DNA of 64,000 nucleotides from Takifugu bimaculatus (lineage: Eukaryota; Chordata; Actinopteri; Tetraodontiformes; Tetraodontidae): NCBI GenBank assembly GCA_004026145.2, contig CP034976.1, positions 8,363,678 through 8,427,677 of the forward strand. The letters run 5' to 3'. Position 1 is the first letter of the stretch; the number at the start of each line of letters is the position of its first letter. The notes under the pieces were generated by a model that did no database searches, was not told the origin of the DNA, and was given only the letters and a program-made list of their open reading frames with translations. Both the position numbers and the translations under genes were made by a program. Shown here in pieces: positions 38,992 through 53,154 of this stretch.

Positions 38992-41900
38992 CAGCCAAAT
39001 GTAGAGCTGCAAGACTCAGAAGACATGCTTACACGAATAGCTGAGGACAGAGTCCCACAGAACTCGTCCACGCCCAATCAGCCAACCATAACAAGCAGCC
39101 GTCCACACTGTAAAAGATGTCTGCGCTGAGAAGGAGCTTGCACGGGTCCCTGAATGCACCCTTTCTTCTCGGTGGAAAAACGTCAACTAAATCATGTCAA
39201 TTATGAAATATATAGCTCCGACCTGAATAAGGCATGGTGGTATTTTTAGGCTCTTTGAAATCTACGGGGACAGATGAGTCAGCGCAAAATGACACCCTAT
39301 TATCAAGTCCACCTGACAAACGGTTCCCCGGAGACATGAATAACAGAGACCCCTGTCTGAAAGTCTGGAGTTACTCTTTCAAACAAATGCAAATTGGAAC
39401 CAGAAGTTTTGAGGAAGAGTTTTAACGTTTTTGCAGCTGCCGCCGCCGCCCATCACCACATTTGCATATCTGTCTAGCGCCATTTCTCTCAGCGTGGAGC
39501 CGGGGTGAACTGGCGGTGAACTGAGGAGGAGGCTGGCTCGCCGCTCGAGCTGTCTGCCGTGGCGGGGCATCATCTCGCCGCGCACGGCGGTGGGAATAGA
39601 AATCAGGCGTGAGCATCAAGGAAAGGTGGAAATAAAGACGCGAGGAGGGGGAGAGAAGGGGGAAAGCTAGGGCAAAGACGAGGAAAAAAGGGGAAAGGAG
39701 CAAAGAATGTGGGGGGAAATGCAAAACACCCATTTGCATCCGTCTTTCTGCTGCTTTCCTGCTACATATCTCAGAGTCAGAGCGGCTTCTCTTTACTGGG
39801 TCAACATCACCGCACACAGCTGACATGAGAGAGCTTCCTAAGTAGCTACTAAAGAAGCCTTTTTTGCAGGCAAACGGCCGCACAAACACACAAACGCACA
39901 CAGACATACAAACAGGAAAATGAGACCCTCGAAATTGAAAACGCAGAAGTGCTGATGCACATTAAGCACCTGTACACTGTGCCTCCTGCCAGGGCTGCGA
40001 GTGGATTATCTCCCCAACCCGACTGAAAGGTAGCATGACTGGTGCACGGGGATTAACTTTGCACGCGCAGAGAATATTCAAATGAATTAATGTTCAGCCC
40101 CGGGGAGGGCCGGCCCGGTTCCTCGAGGCTGCCAGAGCTGGTGATGCCGGGGCAGGTAATTTGGAGCACAAGTACACGAGTCACATTAAAAGGACAATTA
40201 TGTTGCACGCGAACATTCCTAATTCCCCCTGGGCCAATTAAAGTGTTTTCACGAAGCCACTTTAATTCGGAAAGAGAGTAAATTAGACGTGAGAACTAGC
40301 TGTGAGTCAGAACAGTGTAGCATTAGCAACACACGGGTCCAGCCTCCCACGCCCGTCCGAGAGCAGAAACTGTCAGGCCAACAGGCGAATGCACGGGTGA
40401 AACCCTGACTCATTATTACTCAAGCAGCTTCTCGGGGAGAAGATAAAGGACCGACCTTGTCTGTGCGCATCTGCTGCGATCTGGCACAGAATGGACGCTC
40501 CTAATACGAGCAGCGGCTAAATGTTGAGGTGTTGTGAACATGGCCGCGGGCTGGACCGGACGCCGCGCATGGGCTGGCCACGGATGCCGCGCGTGTCATG
40601 GCTTCAGCCGCCACCTCGCGCACGCGCTGACTCAGACTGTGATTTTATTCAGAAGGGACATTTACAAGTACAATGAATCTGACCTGGTGACCTGACGCTG
40701 GCAGCTCGGGCTGGTACAGAATAGCTATCGGCTGACGCATATTAATTTGATGCATAATACGAGGAGAAGGGCATGACTTGGCCTTATTCAGCCAATTTCC
40801 CATCAAAGATTACACATTGACCACATATGAGAATAAATGTCAGCCTCTTATCTGCACTGGAATCGTCTATTTTGATTATCATGACACCGTTTTGTTTTTT
40901 TTAAATCTGATCTGGATTATTCAGAATGACTGTAGGTGATGAGGATGTCCTGTTTTATAACAGACTGTGCTCCACGTACAACCCGTTTCCAGGATGCCGC
41001 TACTACACTATTGAGAGCATGTTTTCTGGCTTATTCAGCCTGTTTCCAGGCACTCAGATTATGCCCCGCACTGGAATGGAAAATTGTGTCAATGCAGATA
41101 CTCTTACGGGAAGGCTTTTGTAGTCTGACGCGTAATCTGCCACTAGGAAACTGGACCGTTTCCTTTTATTCTCCTGCCACTACATGCTCATGCACCCATG
41201 AGCGGGCGATTCCAGTACGGGGCTGTTTTCTCATATGAGCGGCTGGTCATAAATATTCCAGTCACTTTACACAGCGCAATAATTGAATATGGGTTTGAAA
41301 GTAAAATGAGTCAAGGACAAATAAACCTTTTATGCTGAACAGCGGTATTCAGAATCTGAGAGAGACAGCTGGCATCTTTATCAAAGGCATGAGATGGAAA
41401 ACAACAGGGCTCCATCAACTCTATATACGTGATCAATATTAGAAATATCTCCTGTATTTTTATCAGGTTTGTTACTGGTTTTGAAGCCAGGGGTTTTAAA
41501 AAGCAAGGACACTATTTGCCATCTTAGCTAGTCGGCACCACTCAAACGCAGACGTGCCATATAGCGATGTTTTGACCAACCTGCTCGCCGATCGCAGTCG
41601 CAGGAATTAGCCATGGAGTTTATTGGAGGCGTTCAAGTCTAAATAATCTGGCAGCTCTATCTGATCATTTCAGATGTCACACTGAGACGTCTCCAAACAT
41701 GGGGTCTACAACACCTCGGTCATATTGGCCCTTCTGTGTGGTGGAGAAAGCAGGGGTCTGCCGGTCAGGTTGGCCGGCTTCAAGAGAGCCCTCAGAGCCC
41801 TCAGGCGGATGGAGGGAGTGACTGGTGTCAGCAGGGTAACAACGGCCGTCCCAGATGCAGACCCAACGACCCGCCAAGTCCTGACTGGTAGCAGTGAGAA

Positions 41901-43187
41901 GAGAGGGTTGATCAGACCTTCACAGCATTGACCCCTACCAAGCCGGCGGGAGACATCCCAGAGGCGCCGCTACCACCCTCCCTTCGCCCTGGACATGAAG
42001 ACTCCAAACCTTAAAAAATGTAGCCCAGCACCTTCACCAGAGAGAGAGGAGTGTGTTTTCATCCCTAAATACCTGTTTTTTCACTTTGTATGCAGAGTAG
42101 GAAACCAGGACTCCACATATGCTTTATATAATTACGCTTGGGTTGTCTCGTATTTTACATTTTTAAGTGACATTTCCAGGGCAGCGGTAGTTTGGAGCTG
42201 GCACTCATTTATTACTTTCCTTCTCGGTTTCACAACGCCGCCAACTCTCAATCACGCGCCCGCGCTTTAATCCCTCGATGAAACGTTCGCCGCACTCCCG
42301 CTGTTTGCAAAGTAAATATTTTTAAATAACTCCTGTCAAACCCTTACATGTTCTCAGGTAATCACAGGACGCCCGTTTCAAACAGAACCGGAGGCTTTCA
42401 TGCAGCATGCCGCGTCTTCGTCTCGCTCGGCTCCTCTTTGTGGCCTGAAACCGGCCACAAATCATTCCGCTCGAGGCGTCTGTTGCTTCAGTTTAGCTGC
42501 ACAGAGCGCCACAAGGCTGAGAGGGTACGAGCAGAGGTGGCTTCTGCTGTACATGCTGCCAAACGGGGACGTAACTATAAAGACAGGGTGGACGGCGCGG
42601 TTGTGCTGGGGCCCCGGGGGAGCCTAAGGAACGCAGATGGCATTTATGTCAGTTAGGAGAACAGAAAGTTTGGTACCAGATGCTTGGGGTACCGTTTACA
42701 TGACGAGGAAGATGGAAATAAACTCAAAATCTACCACGCTGAACAGTTTGATTAGCAGCCGCTATATTCTGATCCTGCGTTGGGAGTAAATGTTTGCCAA
42801 ATACAGAATAAATTAACATGTATTTGAATGAAAACTGGAGGAATGTCTTCTGGATGTTTGGGCGTATAGATAAAGGCCTCACTGATGCGGCGTCCACCGA
42901 AACCCCACATGGACAATGTTACGCATTGATGGTTGAACTCTGCAGAGAACGTGGCGTTCAAGGTCGACATATGTGCGTCGGACAAAAGCTGCGGCCGCAG
43001 TGATTCAGTGAGTCGTCACCTTCAAACCATGAGTTACAGTGTTAACGCTGCACCAAGATGATGTCATAGACTCAATGTGAGTGTGTGAGTGTGTGTGTGT
43101 GTGTGTGCACGCATAAAAATCACAGCTTCTTAATCTCCTAACTACCAGACAATAACAGATTTGTCTGTGACAAAATCCCAGTCTTTG

Positions 43188-43189
<2 letters not shown>
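38992..43189. other. Noncoding; strongest candidate enhancer stretch in the desert
   Basis: No gene. The subregions 40040-40300 and 40680-41300 lack repeats and are dense in homeodomain, POU and TCF/LEF-like cores. The 161-codon minus-strand frame at 39422-39907 has no recognisable domain. Confidence 0.5.
40680..41300. promoter_or_regulatory. Candidate regulatory block with POU/homeodomain/LEF cores
   Basis: Seen: ATTAATTTG adjoining an octamer-like ATGCATAAT (40750-40758), GCCAAT near 40790, ATCAAAG (LEF-type) at 40802-40808, and AATAAATG and TAAATATTCC elements further right. There are no microsatellites or transposon fossils. Regulatory role near sox4 is inferred only. Confidence 0.3.

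Positions 43190-43255
<66 letters not shown>
43190..43255 (+). repeat. (GT)33 microsatellite
   Basis: Uninterrupted GT dinucleotides; a shorter GT run lies at about 43082-43107, and a GTGC-type run at about 43341-43371. Confidence 0.95.
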
Positions 43256-43257
<2 letters not shown>

Positions 43258-43481
43258 TACTGGACAGATCTATCTTAATATGTCTGTATCTGCTGTTTGA
43301 GAATCTGTATTCCTATGTGGATATTCCTGACGCATGACTGTGTGTGTGTGCGTGCGTGCGTGCGCGCGTGCAGCAGATTTGGCTTCGATAAACCCCAGTC
43401 TTTAGAAGGATTATCAGTCCATCCCCAGACAGCAGCATGCTGTGCATTTATGGAGGTAATAAGTTGACCTCTAAGACAGGT

Positions 43482-44114
<633 letters not shown>

Positions 44115-47100
44115 CACTGTCTAAAGCTGTTTTGAGAAATTGAGTCCCTTTATCTATATCCAGGCGAGGGCAGAGGAGAAGTAAGCCGATACCTGCAGGA
44201 CCATTCAGAGCGGCCCGGCAGCTGTGTGAGCTGTGTCAGTCTGAGGAGATAAACGTGTTTTAGGCAGGAGTGTGTATGCAAAAACTGAAAAGCAGTCACT
44301 CACATCCCAGAGCAAACGTGCGACCGCCTCTGTAGAGACGAGGCAACAATGGCAGCGGTGTATTATTTAACGTCTGCCCGCTACATTGTCATGCATTATT
44401 CAAAACCGGGACCTGGAAAGGTCAGACCATGAAGGCAGTGCTGCTCAGGCCAAATCAGGGCAAAAAACAAATCTGTATCACAAATTAAATGTTTTCGGCT
44501 CATAACTGATTATTTATCAGGTCAATCAGGTCAGCAGGTTCTTAAGTCGGATCTATATTTGGCAACATCCTCACACATCCAGAGTTTCTCCGGCCTCCAT
44601 CAGGCAGCAGAAGGACCAGCCAATCAGGAATGACCAGGATACATCCCAGATAGTCACATAAGGATGTACGACCAATCAGCAGCGACCTGGAGCCCTGCAA
44701 ACTTATGAACTTGTGATGGTCGAGGCTTGAAAATTCAAATTTTCAAGTACTTTCTGAGCAAAAAAAACACAACATTCTTCAGTGATAGGGTCAGTGGTCA
44801 GGGGTCAGGGGTCAGGGGTGAGAGTTTCTTCAGGGAATAGCTTAACCTGCAGCAAAGCAGGACACCAGTCTGGAAATGGTGCTGTGCTGAGGTTTGCCAG
44901 AAGCAGATCACACGACCGAACAGCAGAACAGGTCAGACCTCACTTAAAGTGGTTTTACTGAGTAAAGAATGTGGAGGCCGCTGAGGACAACACTTCCTGT
45001 TAAGGCCTCCCACCACTCCGCCAGGCTAAGAGAGCTGCTCTAAAGTGAAGCGAGGCGGACACTGAGAACATCGTAAAGTATCTGTCCTGCTCCGTCTCAC
45101 TTCTCCCTCCAGTCCCTAACTCTCTTTCACTCACTCACTTCATCTCCATCTTCTCCTCCTCTCCTCTGCAAAGACATAATTTATTCCCGCCCTCCCCCCA
45201 CCCCCACCCACCCAGCGCAGCTAGGGTGCCAGCGGAGCACGTAAACTTATCTCACAGCTACAGGCGCTGACGGGTAAAACTAAGCTCTGATACTTTGCAA
45301 TAGGGTGACCACGGCGCCCCTGTAGCTCGGAGAATTAGGACTGTCGTCGCAATTAGCGATGGTGGTTGTGGTGTTTCACCACGCGGTAATTTAGCCCAGT
45401 GTGCTCAATTCTGCATGCTTCCATCACAAGCACAAAAGGAGGGAAATTAACCCAAATTCGGCAGCAAAGGCAAAAATTAGCATATTTCAGTGCCTGTATC
45501 AGAGCATCAGAAGCTAGCACGCATCCAAGTGTGGAGGCACTCGTTAGTGGGCCAACAGTGTTTTCATTTTCAACTCTCAGGCTGTTTTTTGGTGTTGCCG
45601 TTGTCGGTGTGTGACCCTGACACGGTTAGCATAACTTCACACCAGCTCTGAACCCACATCTGAAACAGAGCAGAAGCAGCTTCATATTAACAGGCAGATA
45701 CAGATGGAGGAGAGATTACGGGAGGCAGATTTAGCTGCATATGCTGCAGAGGAAGAAATAATATGACACCACTGCCCAGTTTAATGAGCATCCCAGCTTA
45801 GAGGGATATGGAGACTCCAGAGCTGGAAGATGCTACAGATTTAAGCAGCTAATGTTGCCCCGCGCTACTCCGTGGATTAGGTTGAGAAGCTCAACTCTCA
45901 ATGGGACATCGGCGTGGAAAACATAAAGCCTTCCCTCACAAAGAGCCCACCGATTGGCAAATATCATGAAAACTGCACCATACGTGATAAAAGCGCTGGA
46001 GATAAGTAACGTAATTAAGCTGGCGTGCGCTGCATTGTCGCCGAACCCGCGGCTGCGCAGTGGCCACGATGATCTCAGCGAGCCCGTCGCGCCGATTAGT
46101 CACAGCAGCAGAGATGTTTCTGTTTCGGTCACAAGTTCATTAACCGAATCTGCACGCTTGTAATCCAATGATATAAGGAGTAAATAGCGACCGGGTTCAG
46201 GCGGAAGGGAAGGTAAATCCCGCAGCTTGCCTAGTGAAGACGCACTCTATGCTTTCCCCTCTGCAGCTAATGAGCTGATGCTCTCTCTGCTGGTACTTAC
46301 TGTACACGCATGACTCATCAGTGCCCACGCGCCGCCGCTGACCTGTATCTGTCCCACCTGACAGTCTGACCCAGAATACCGCTGATCCAGGCACCGACTG
46401 GCTGTGACCCAACCTGTTCCGTAACAGCAGCAGAAAGAAATGCTGGATATTGCATTAGCCTTGAAACCAGGCTGGTGACCAGGGAGGTCGCGTCCCGGTT
46501 CCATCCAGGCAGCCTCCGTGTGTTAACAAGGTCACCATCACAGCTATTATCAGTTTCAGTATTGCGCAAACAAGCACACGTCAGTTTCACCCCCTTTTTA
46601 TACCTTCTGGGGGTTTTATTAGTCAATGTTTTGAACGCCGTCCACCATCTCCACGTGTCTGTGCCGCATGGTGAAAATGTGATGCAGCAGGAGCATGTGG
46701 GCTGCCATGCAGAAGCAGGGGGCGGGGCCAGTGCCACTGCCCGCTCTCATTGGCTGCCAGTGACATCACTGATAAGCAGACTCTTTCATTCTCTGGAGAA
46801 TAAACTGGTTTATGGAGCATCTCACAGCTCTTCTCTTTTCATCATTTTACAGTATTTTCATGCTCTGGTCGACTAAAAATAGAGGCTAAATTAATCCAAA
46901 CTGCAGTGATTTTTAGCACCAAGTTATCAAGAGACCTAAAATAAGTTAATCTAACACAAAATGTTAATGTTGTAACTTTGTAAAAACACTCAAAGCCGCA
47001 ACAGCTGATCAGTCCAACAAAAAAACTGGAGTCACGAATTACATGGAAGAGGTTTTGGGAATGAAATCACCCCCATCATTGTGCACGTGCAACGGCTGGC

Positions 47101-48419
47101 CTGGCGATCACACGGTGCTGAAGATTGCTCATTTTCACAAAGCACTTTGGACTTGTTAATGTGCCCATGTGTCACGGCAGCAGCAGCACACAGCCAGCTC
47201 CAGATTGCCTCTTCCTCTTACCAAAAATCTGTCACTTTGAATGTTTTTAAATATCAAACAAATAGCCTGAAACTCCAACCCGCTCAGACTGTGGCAAATT
47301 GGGACCGACACCACGTTTTCAGCATTGATTTGTGTGTTTGCGGTTCGACGTTCTTTAATATCCACTCTTTTCTCCACGTATCGACCCAGCTACAGTTTGT
47401 TGCCGTGTTTGCCTCGAGGATGTGGCCGTTCAGGTTTGACCTGAAATGACGTGAGAGCGTTCCACGCGAGGAGCCGCGAAAGCCGACAACATCAGCACAA
47501 ACCTCACCTTACCCACGCAGCGGGCCGACGAGGATCACGCCTGCAACATTCTGCTACTCCAGTGAATTCTGGCCGAGGACGGCTCCGGCTGAGAGGCGCG
47601 CCACACATTTTTATAATCCCCCGAGTGTCTGCGTGAGTTTTAGAATTCCAAGTGTGCTTAGAACGCATCCCGCACGGGGAGGCTGCTGCTGCTGAAGTGG
47701 AAATCCTTATGAGATGAGTCTTCACCTCCTCCAAAAGAAAACCGCAGTCCCTTAATCCTCTTCTGGATCTTAAGAGCAGCTCGATAGGTGACTCTGTACA
47801 TCGTCCTTATGATTTTCGCACATTTCTGTTTCCTGAACCTCCCACAGAGGAAAACGCTTTGCTGGATAATCTGGTGTTCAAATCCACCTGAGGACCGACT
47901 CTACAATGGAAGAGAAAGAGCAAAAGTGAGGCTAAAACTCCAACTCAGAACTGGCGGTGTCAAAAACATGAATGGTTTTTGAAAAAATAGTAATAATAAG
48001 TAACACTTGCGAAAAGTTGGGACTTGTGTGAGTTTGAAATGTGTTGGGAAACGTTTTCAAAAACAAATGTGAGCAAATTTAAACGTAAGGAAATGTAAAG
48101 TAAATGTATTTCATCTGCCTATAAAAAAAACATTTCTGCCTGTAAATTCTCCTATTTTGAAAAGTTAATGGGGGCTTCTGTACAGTGGAATCTAAGGTAT
48201 TTTGTGCACAAGTTTTTCTTCCAAACGTATAAAACATATTAATAATATATCAAACGTATATAATATTTTAGACTGACTTGATGATAGAATGGTAGAAAAC
48301 AAGTGAAAGACTCCTAAACTTGCTGGTATTGTTCACCAGGATATAGTTATATGCATTAAAGACAAAGAAAACAAAACAGCAAAAGGTTCAAACCATTTTT
48401 GAGCACTCTGAATCAATTT
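44115..48419. other. Noncoding; a few short repeats, no gene seen
   Basis: GTCAGGG units repeat at 44788-44820. The stretch 45215-45400 is repeat-free and carries GTCGCAATTAGCGATGG and the hairpin GTGGTGTTTCACCAC (about 45368-45382). Open frames of 122-139 codons (46318-46876, 47081-47449) overlap on both strands and show no domain. Confidence 0.5.
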
Positions 48420-48800
48420 TGAGCGCCTAAAAAGTTGTTTCCTTGTGGATTTGCGCTCTTTTCTGCTGCTTTCCTTTGTGAACTGAGAACAAAGGAGCCT
48501 TTACTGTAACAAAGAGGCGGCTGCGACTTATACCTGTTGCGCTGTTTCCTATCAACTATCGCAACTCTGATTTGTCTCCAATCCCACACACAGTTGCGCG
48601 CAGCCTTCAAACGTTGCTCCGATTTCACGCAACAAGTTTAGATCGGTCCCGCAGTTGCGTGGCCGGACTTTACACCTGATTGCATTGTTCTGAATTCCCA
48701 CACCGCGCAAGCAACTTCGCAAAACTACAAGAAACAGCATCACGAAGCTGCTGCGCCGGTTAACAACCACTTCCAAAGCACGTCGTATCTAAAGATGATG
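48420..48800. repeat. Probable decayed dispersed repeat rich in GTTGCG/CGCAAC
   Basis: GTTGCG or its complement recurs at about 48537, 48559, 48594, 48627 and 48653, with looser copies near 48615 and 48706, within 250 bases. This recalls teleost repeats built on GTTGC-type words. No terminal repeats or coding part could be defined, so class is not assigned. Confidence 0.4.
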
Positions 48801-50209
48801 GTTTGTCTTTTTTTCCATCGTGTGCAAAAGCTCCCTTTATTTGCAAACTTTTGGGAGGCAGTTGCTTTGTCTGGCGCGTCACAACATCTCTAAGGAACAA
48901 AAAAAAAGAGAGCAAGAAATTAGCAACAATACAAACTCCATCTCACCTGTACTGAAGCTCGCTGATAAGTAATTCCGAGTGTTTTATGGTGGTTTTGTTC
49001 TGAAGGTTGCCGAGATGCGTGCCAGAGCATCCCCTCAAGTTCTCCCCTCTAAGCGCCCCGCATCAAACAAAGGAAAAGAGGACCGCTCCTCTCGCTCTCT
49101 CTCCTCGCTGCCACTCATTCCCTATGTCTCTCGCCCTCCTCTCTCCTGCTTTGTGCTCAAGTTTGAGCGCTGACGCACCAACTGCGGCAGCAACTTTTGA
49201 CGGGAAACAAATGTCGAAAACCCGCCACAGGTGCGCGGGAGAAGACGGAGGACCACTCACCTGAGGGCTCGGGGCTCCGGGCGCGTCGCCGTGCGTCGCA
49301 GAAAAAGTTTGAAAGGGCACATCCAGCTTTTTTGTTGTGGAGTCCCCCTTTGTCTACACGTGTGATAGATGGATGGGGCTCCTTTTGGCCGCGCCTAGTT
49401 CATTTCGCTCTCCAAAGAGTCCCGCCCTCTCCAAGTCAAACTATGCACAAGATTGGGACTGATCACTAGTAAACACGTATGCAAATGTATTTGATGAAGT
49501 TTGGTTTTATTTAATTAATAGCATCAACTTTAAAAAAAAAAAAAAAAATCAATCACTCAATCAATAAATCTGTGCGGACTTGATCCGTCATCACGGATTT
49601 CAAATCCATTTTCAACGCATTAAATTATTCATTTATTTGGTTACAACCCAAAAAGCATCCAGCAGGAATTCTCCTTTGATGATAAAACTCAACACAGCTG
49701 ATATTTCTCTATCATTTGTGTCTATTTTATTGAACCATTCTTTTCTACACAACCTGGCAAAAGGGAAAGAAACAAACAACAACAACAACAACAACAAAAG
49801 AACTTGTTGGTTGCACCGCTCGTAGACTGCTATTGTGTCTGGACAGCACCAGCAGCTAGTGAGAGGAGAACAAAGGAGGAGCCAGGCAGGTCTTGCTGGT
49901 TTACAATGGACAGTGGCAGTAAATGTAAATAACGGGGAGGAGCAACACACCATGAGAGGTGGATCAGAGGATCCACCCCAGAGCATGGACCGGATTCTGA
50001 GCTTATCTTTAGAGGTTTATATTCAACAGAACCAACTATGAGTCTGGTACACTGCCGATGCAGAATTTCCTGTTGCCACGGGAGCGTAAACATCTGGTGA
50101 ACTAGTTTCATGCAATCTCAGTTTTGTTTGTTTGTTTTTTAACTTTAAAAGCTTGCAAAATGCCCTAGTGGCATTTTGGTTGTCTGCTGGAGGAGGAGGA
50201 GGAATGGGG

Positions 50210-50211
<2 letters not shown>
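48801..50211. other. Noncoding; no gene seen
   Basis: Contains an A17 tract at 49532-49548 and an (AAC)n run at about 49771-49797. Moderately GC-rich around 49000-49320. Nothing coding recognised. Confidence 0.55.

Positions 50212-50248
<37 letters not shown>
50212..50248 (+). repeat. (TG)18 microsatellite
   Basis: Uninterrupted TG followed by a G-rich tail. Confidence 0.95.
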
Positions 50249-50249
<1 letters not shown>

Positions 50250-51469
50250 GGGGAGGGGGGGTATTAGACCACACAGGCAGATGAGCAGGTTCAGGGTCGT
50301 AAACGTGTCTATGTCTCTGCCATGACTGTAAAGCTGTCATCGTGCCCCAGAGACACAGATTAACAAACAAGCCTGTCATAGCCGCAATGCTAGCAGCCAA
50401 TTAGCTTCTGCAGGAGGCAGTAGATAGTGTCTGACAGTGTCTGACAGACAAAGGTGAAGCACCCTGACCGGACCCCTGAAGACATCGCAGACAAACCAAC
50501 AGGAACACTTCCGATTCAGCCTATGACTATTTTATGATTGCTTGTGGTGCACGTGTTGGACAGTGTGCCACGTGGCCTGTGGTTCTGTGAATGCAAGTGC
50601 ATCTGATGTTCTGTCCTCACACACGTGCAGGCAAATTTCCTTAAGGAGTCAATAAAACCTGCTGTATCACATCCTCAGATAGGAGTAGAAGCGTACCAAC
50701 AAGCATTGTGGCTGAAAAGCAGACCTGGACGCAGTGCTGTGAGCTGGAAAATCCGAATAAGTCATCTTATTCCCAACAAGCTGAGCAGAAAGCAGCTACT
50801 AAAAGAAACAGGCAGGCACGAGGATACAGACGCACCTCTCTGACCCCCCTCTGAGGCGGCCCTTAGCCTCCCCGCTGCGAGCTTCCTGGGCCACATGGCT
50901 CCAGCAGGCAACCTGCTTGGCTGCCTGCACGTCCCCCACTGCGGAGTCAGCTGAGCTGGGCATGAGGCTGCACATCCAACAGGCTCCACACAGTCTGGAG
51001 GAGGGAGAGAGGGGGCGAATTACCACCATGCGTATCGCTGCTCTCAGGAATATCAACGTGTTATTAATGGGATTTAAAAGAGGGATGAAACGATGTACAT
51101 TCAGATGCTTGCTAAGAGTTGTTGGTGAATCCAGGCATTGATCGCATCACTGGTGAGGGGCGTGCGGGGGAGTCTGGGGGTGGAGGTGAACTCTCAAAGG
51201 AGAACACAGGCGTTGGTCTGTCTGTATGTGGCTACAGGGCAAAGCTAATAAACATAGTAAAGTAACAGGACAACGTTACATCCGCTGCTCGTTTTGGGGT
51301 GGTGCTGCTGAAACAAGCGTTGACCAGGACGAACGAGGAAGAACAAACTCCTGCCCACTAATTGGTCAGGACTGAAAATGGTAATCGATCCCCTTCAACC
51401 GCCTCCTCTGACCATATAAGGGCCTGCACACCCGCCCTGCACCACGTCCACCCACAAGAGCTTTTACCA
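50249..51469. other. Noncoding; no gene seen
   Basis: Ordinary sequence with short, unrecognisable open frames on both strands (for example 50762-51141). A duplicated GTGTCTGACA occurs near 50428-50447. Confidence 0.5.
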
Positions 51470-51780
51470 CCTTTTTCTAGCTATTTCCGATTTGTGATGT
51501 TTCAGTCCTGTGGCACTTCTTCTCTTTGGTTCACTTCCTTTCTTCAGTTCTGTGGGCAGTCAGTTTGCTTTCACACTGTAAAGAACTGCACCTGGGGTCA
51601 CTTCCAACTGAAATAAGATCCACAATTTCGGGCTGACCTGAGTTGAGATGTGCTTTCACACCTGCTCAAACAAAGGGAACAAAGGAGGAAACCAACCCTG
51701 GTCCGTTTAAAGCAGACCAAGCAGCCCTGGTATGAACGCTCCATTAAAGCTCTCAGCATTGTGAAAGAGGATCAACGAGG
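51470..51780. repeat. Probable relic of a teleost DNA-transposon-like repeat
   Basis: The words GCTTTCACACTGTAAAGAAC, CACCTGGGGTCACTTCC, GTGCTTTCACACC and CAAACAAAGGGAACAAAGG, with GGTCCGTTTAAAGCAGACC, resemble a widespread fish repeat built on 'CTTTCACAC...GGTCCGTTT'. The GGTCCG and CGGACC-like words face each other, suggesting an inverted-repeat element. Family not assigned. Confidence 0.45.
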
Positions 51781-52135
51781 TAATCAATGATAAGACATAA
51801 AATGGCTCCAGACAGTGAAAACACTTGCCTTACAACATTCCCCTGGAAGTGTGTTTGTGCTCCAAACACCATGACATCTGTTTCCGGGCACTTGTAACCA
51901 GTATGGAGCAAATTGCTTCATATGTGGTCAAACTGGTTGGGGAACATGTTGCTGCCACTATCATCTCATTACTGTCAAAAAGCCTCATCACAGAAAGGAT
52001 AATGAGTAATCTCAAACAGGAAAATAATTGCTGGACTTTTGCAGATAAAGATACTAACTAACAGCCACAGTAGCAATAGCTACATACCAAAGATGTATGT
52101 ATGTTGTACATCTTACACGATCATATATTGCATTT

Positions 52136-52155
52136 GGGGTGGGGGGGTGGGGGGG
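52136..52155 (+). other. G-quadruplex motif (G4-T-G7-T-G7)
   Basis: Guanine runs of 4, 7 and 7 with single-T loops on the plus strand. Confidence 0.6.
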
Positions 52156-53154
52156 ACTTTATTTATGCTGTTTCTGCAGGTCTGTGATATTAGCATTACC
52201 ATCCATGTCTGTCCAGCACCACGGTGTTGTACAAAGAGCTCGGTCACATGGTGTAATAAAAACCACTTAAAGCTCAATGTAAACAGAATCAAAGCACTTG
52301 AAATCAATAAGATTGAAAACATTGATTGTTCACACAATCCCAGTAGCGCCGATCTATAAGATTAGCACAGCTAATGCAAAAATTGAATTAAAATTACAAT
52401 CATGGGTTCTTGGTTGGTAACTAAAAATTGGTTTACCGAGTCGGTGCACAACCTTGACCTTTGACACCTGACCATAAAGAAATTGAATCAGCTCATCCAG
52501 GAGGGTGGTGAAAATCCGTGAAGGTGCTTATAAGGTCCTGCATTCGCGCCCAGGATTACATTTTAGGCGATGAAACGTGGAGCTTAAGGAAATTTAATAA
52601 CCTCTGGTGTTTATGAATCGAACGTGACTAACAATTATGCGGCAAAATAATGCTGAAATATTCTTTCAAGGAAATGGCTTTATTTTCATTAGGGTGCAGT
52701 TTTAAAGGACGCCCCATTGATAAACAGCATGTTCTCCAACATCTCTGATCTCCATGCAGCATTTGTAATAAAGACATTTCTGCAGAAATGTGAAGCCAAC
52801 GAAGCATCGTCTGACAGTCCTGCGGGGGTGCCCGTGTCATGGGCTTTAATATATGCATAGTACTTCCACCACACGCACACATGTGCACGTGCACACACAT
52901 ACATACACGGACGTGTGCATGGCATACTCAGGCAGACACGCGTGTCAGCTATGCTGGAGGGCCCTTAGCTGACTGCTGTTAAATCAGCCCTTCCCCCCAC
53001 AGAAAGGGGCTTGTCTGGGAGAGGGGGAAGGGAAATCATGACCGTCTGAACAGCAGACAGCCAGCGTAGAGCAATCACAGCAGGCTGGGAGAGGCTGGAA
53101 CAGGCTGAAAAGAAATGTCTCCAAAAGAGGCTCACCTCATGTGAACCCCAGCAA

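Noticed and set aside
38706..39077. 123-codon frame with a His16-type run
   Set aside because: The histidine run is the ATG/GAT trinucleotide repeat read on the minus strand.
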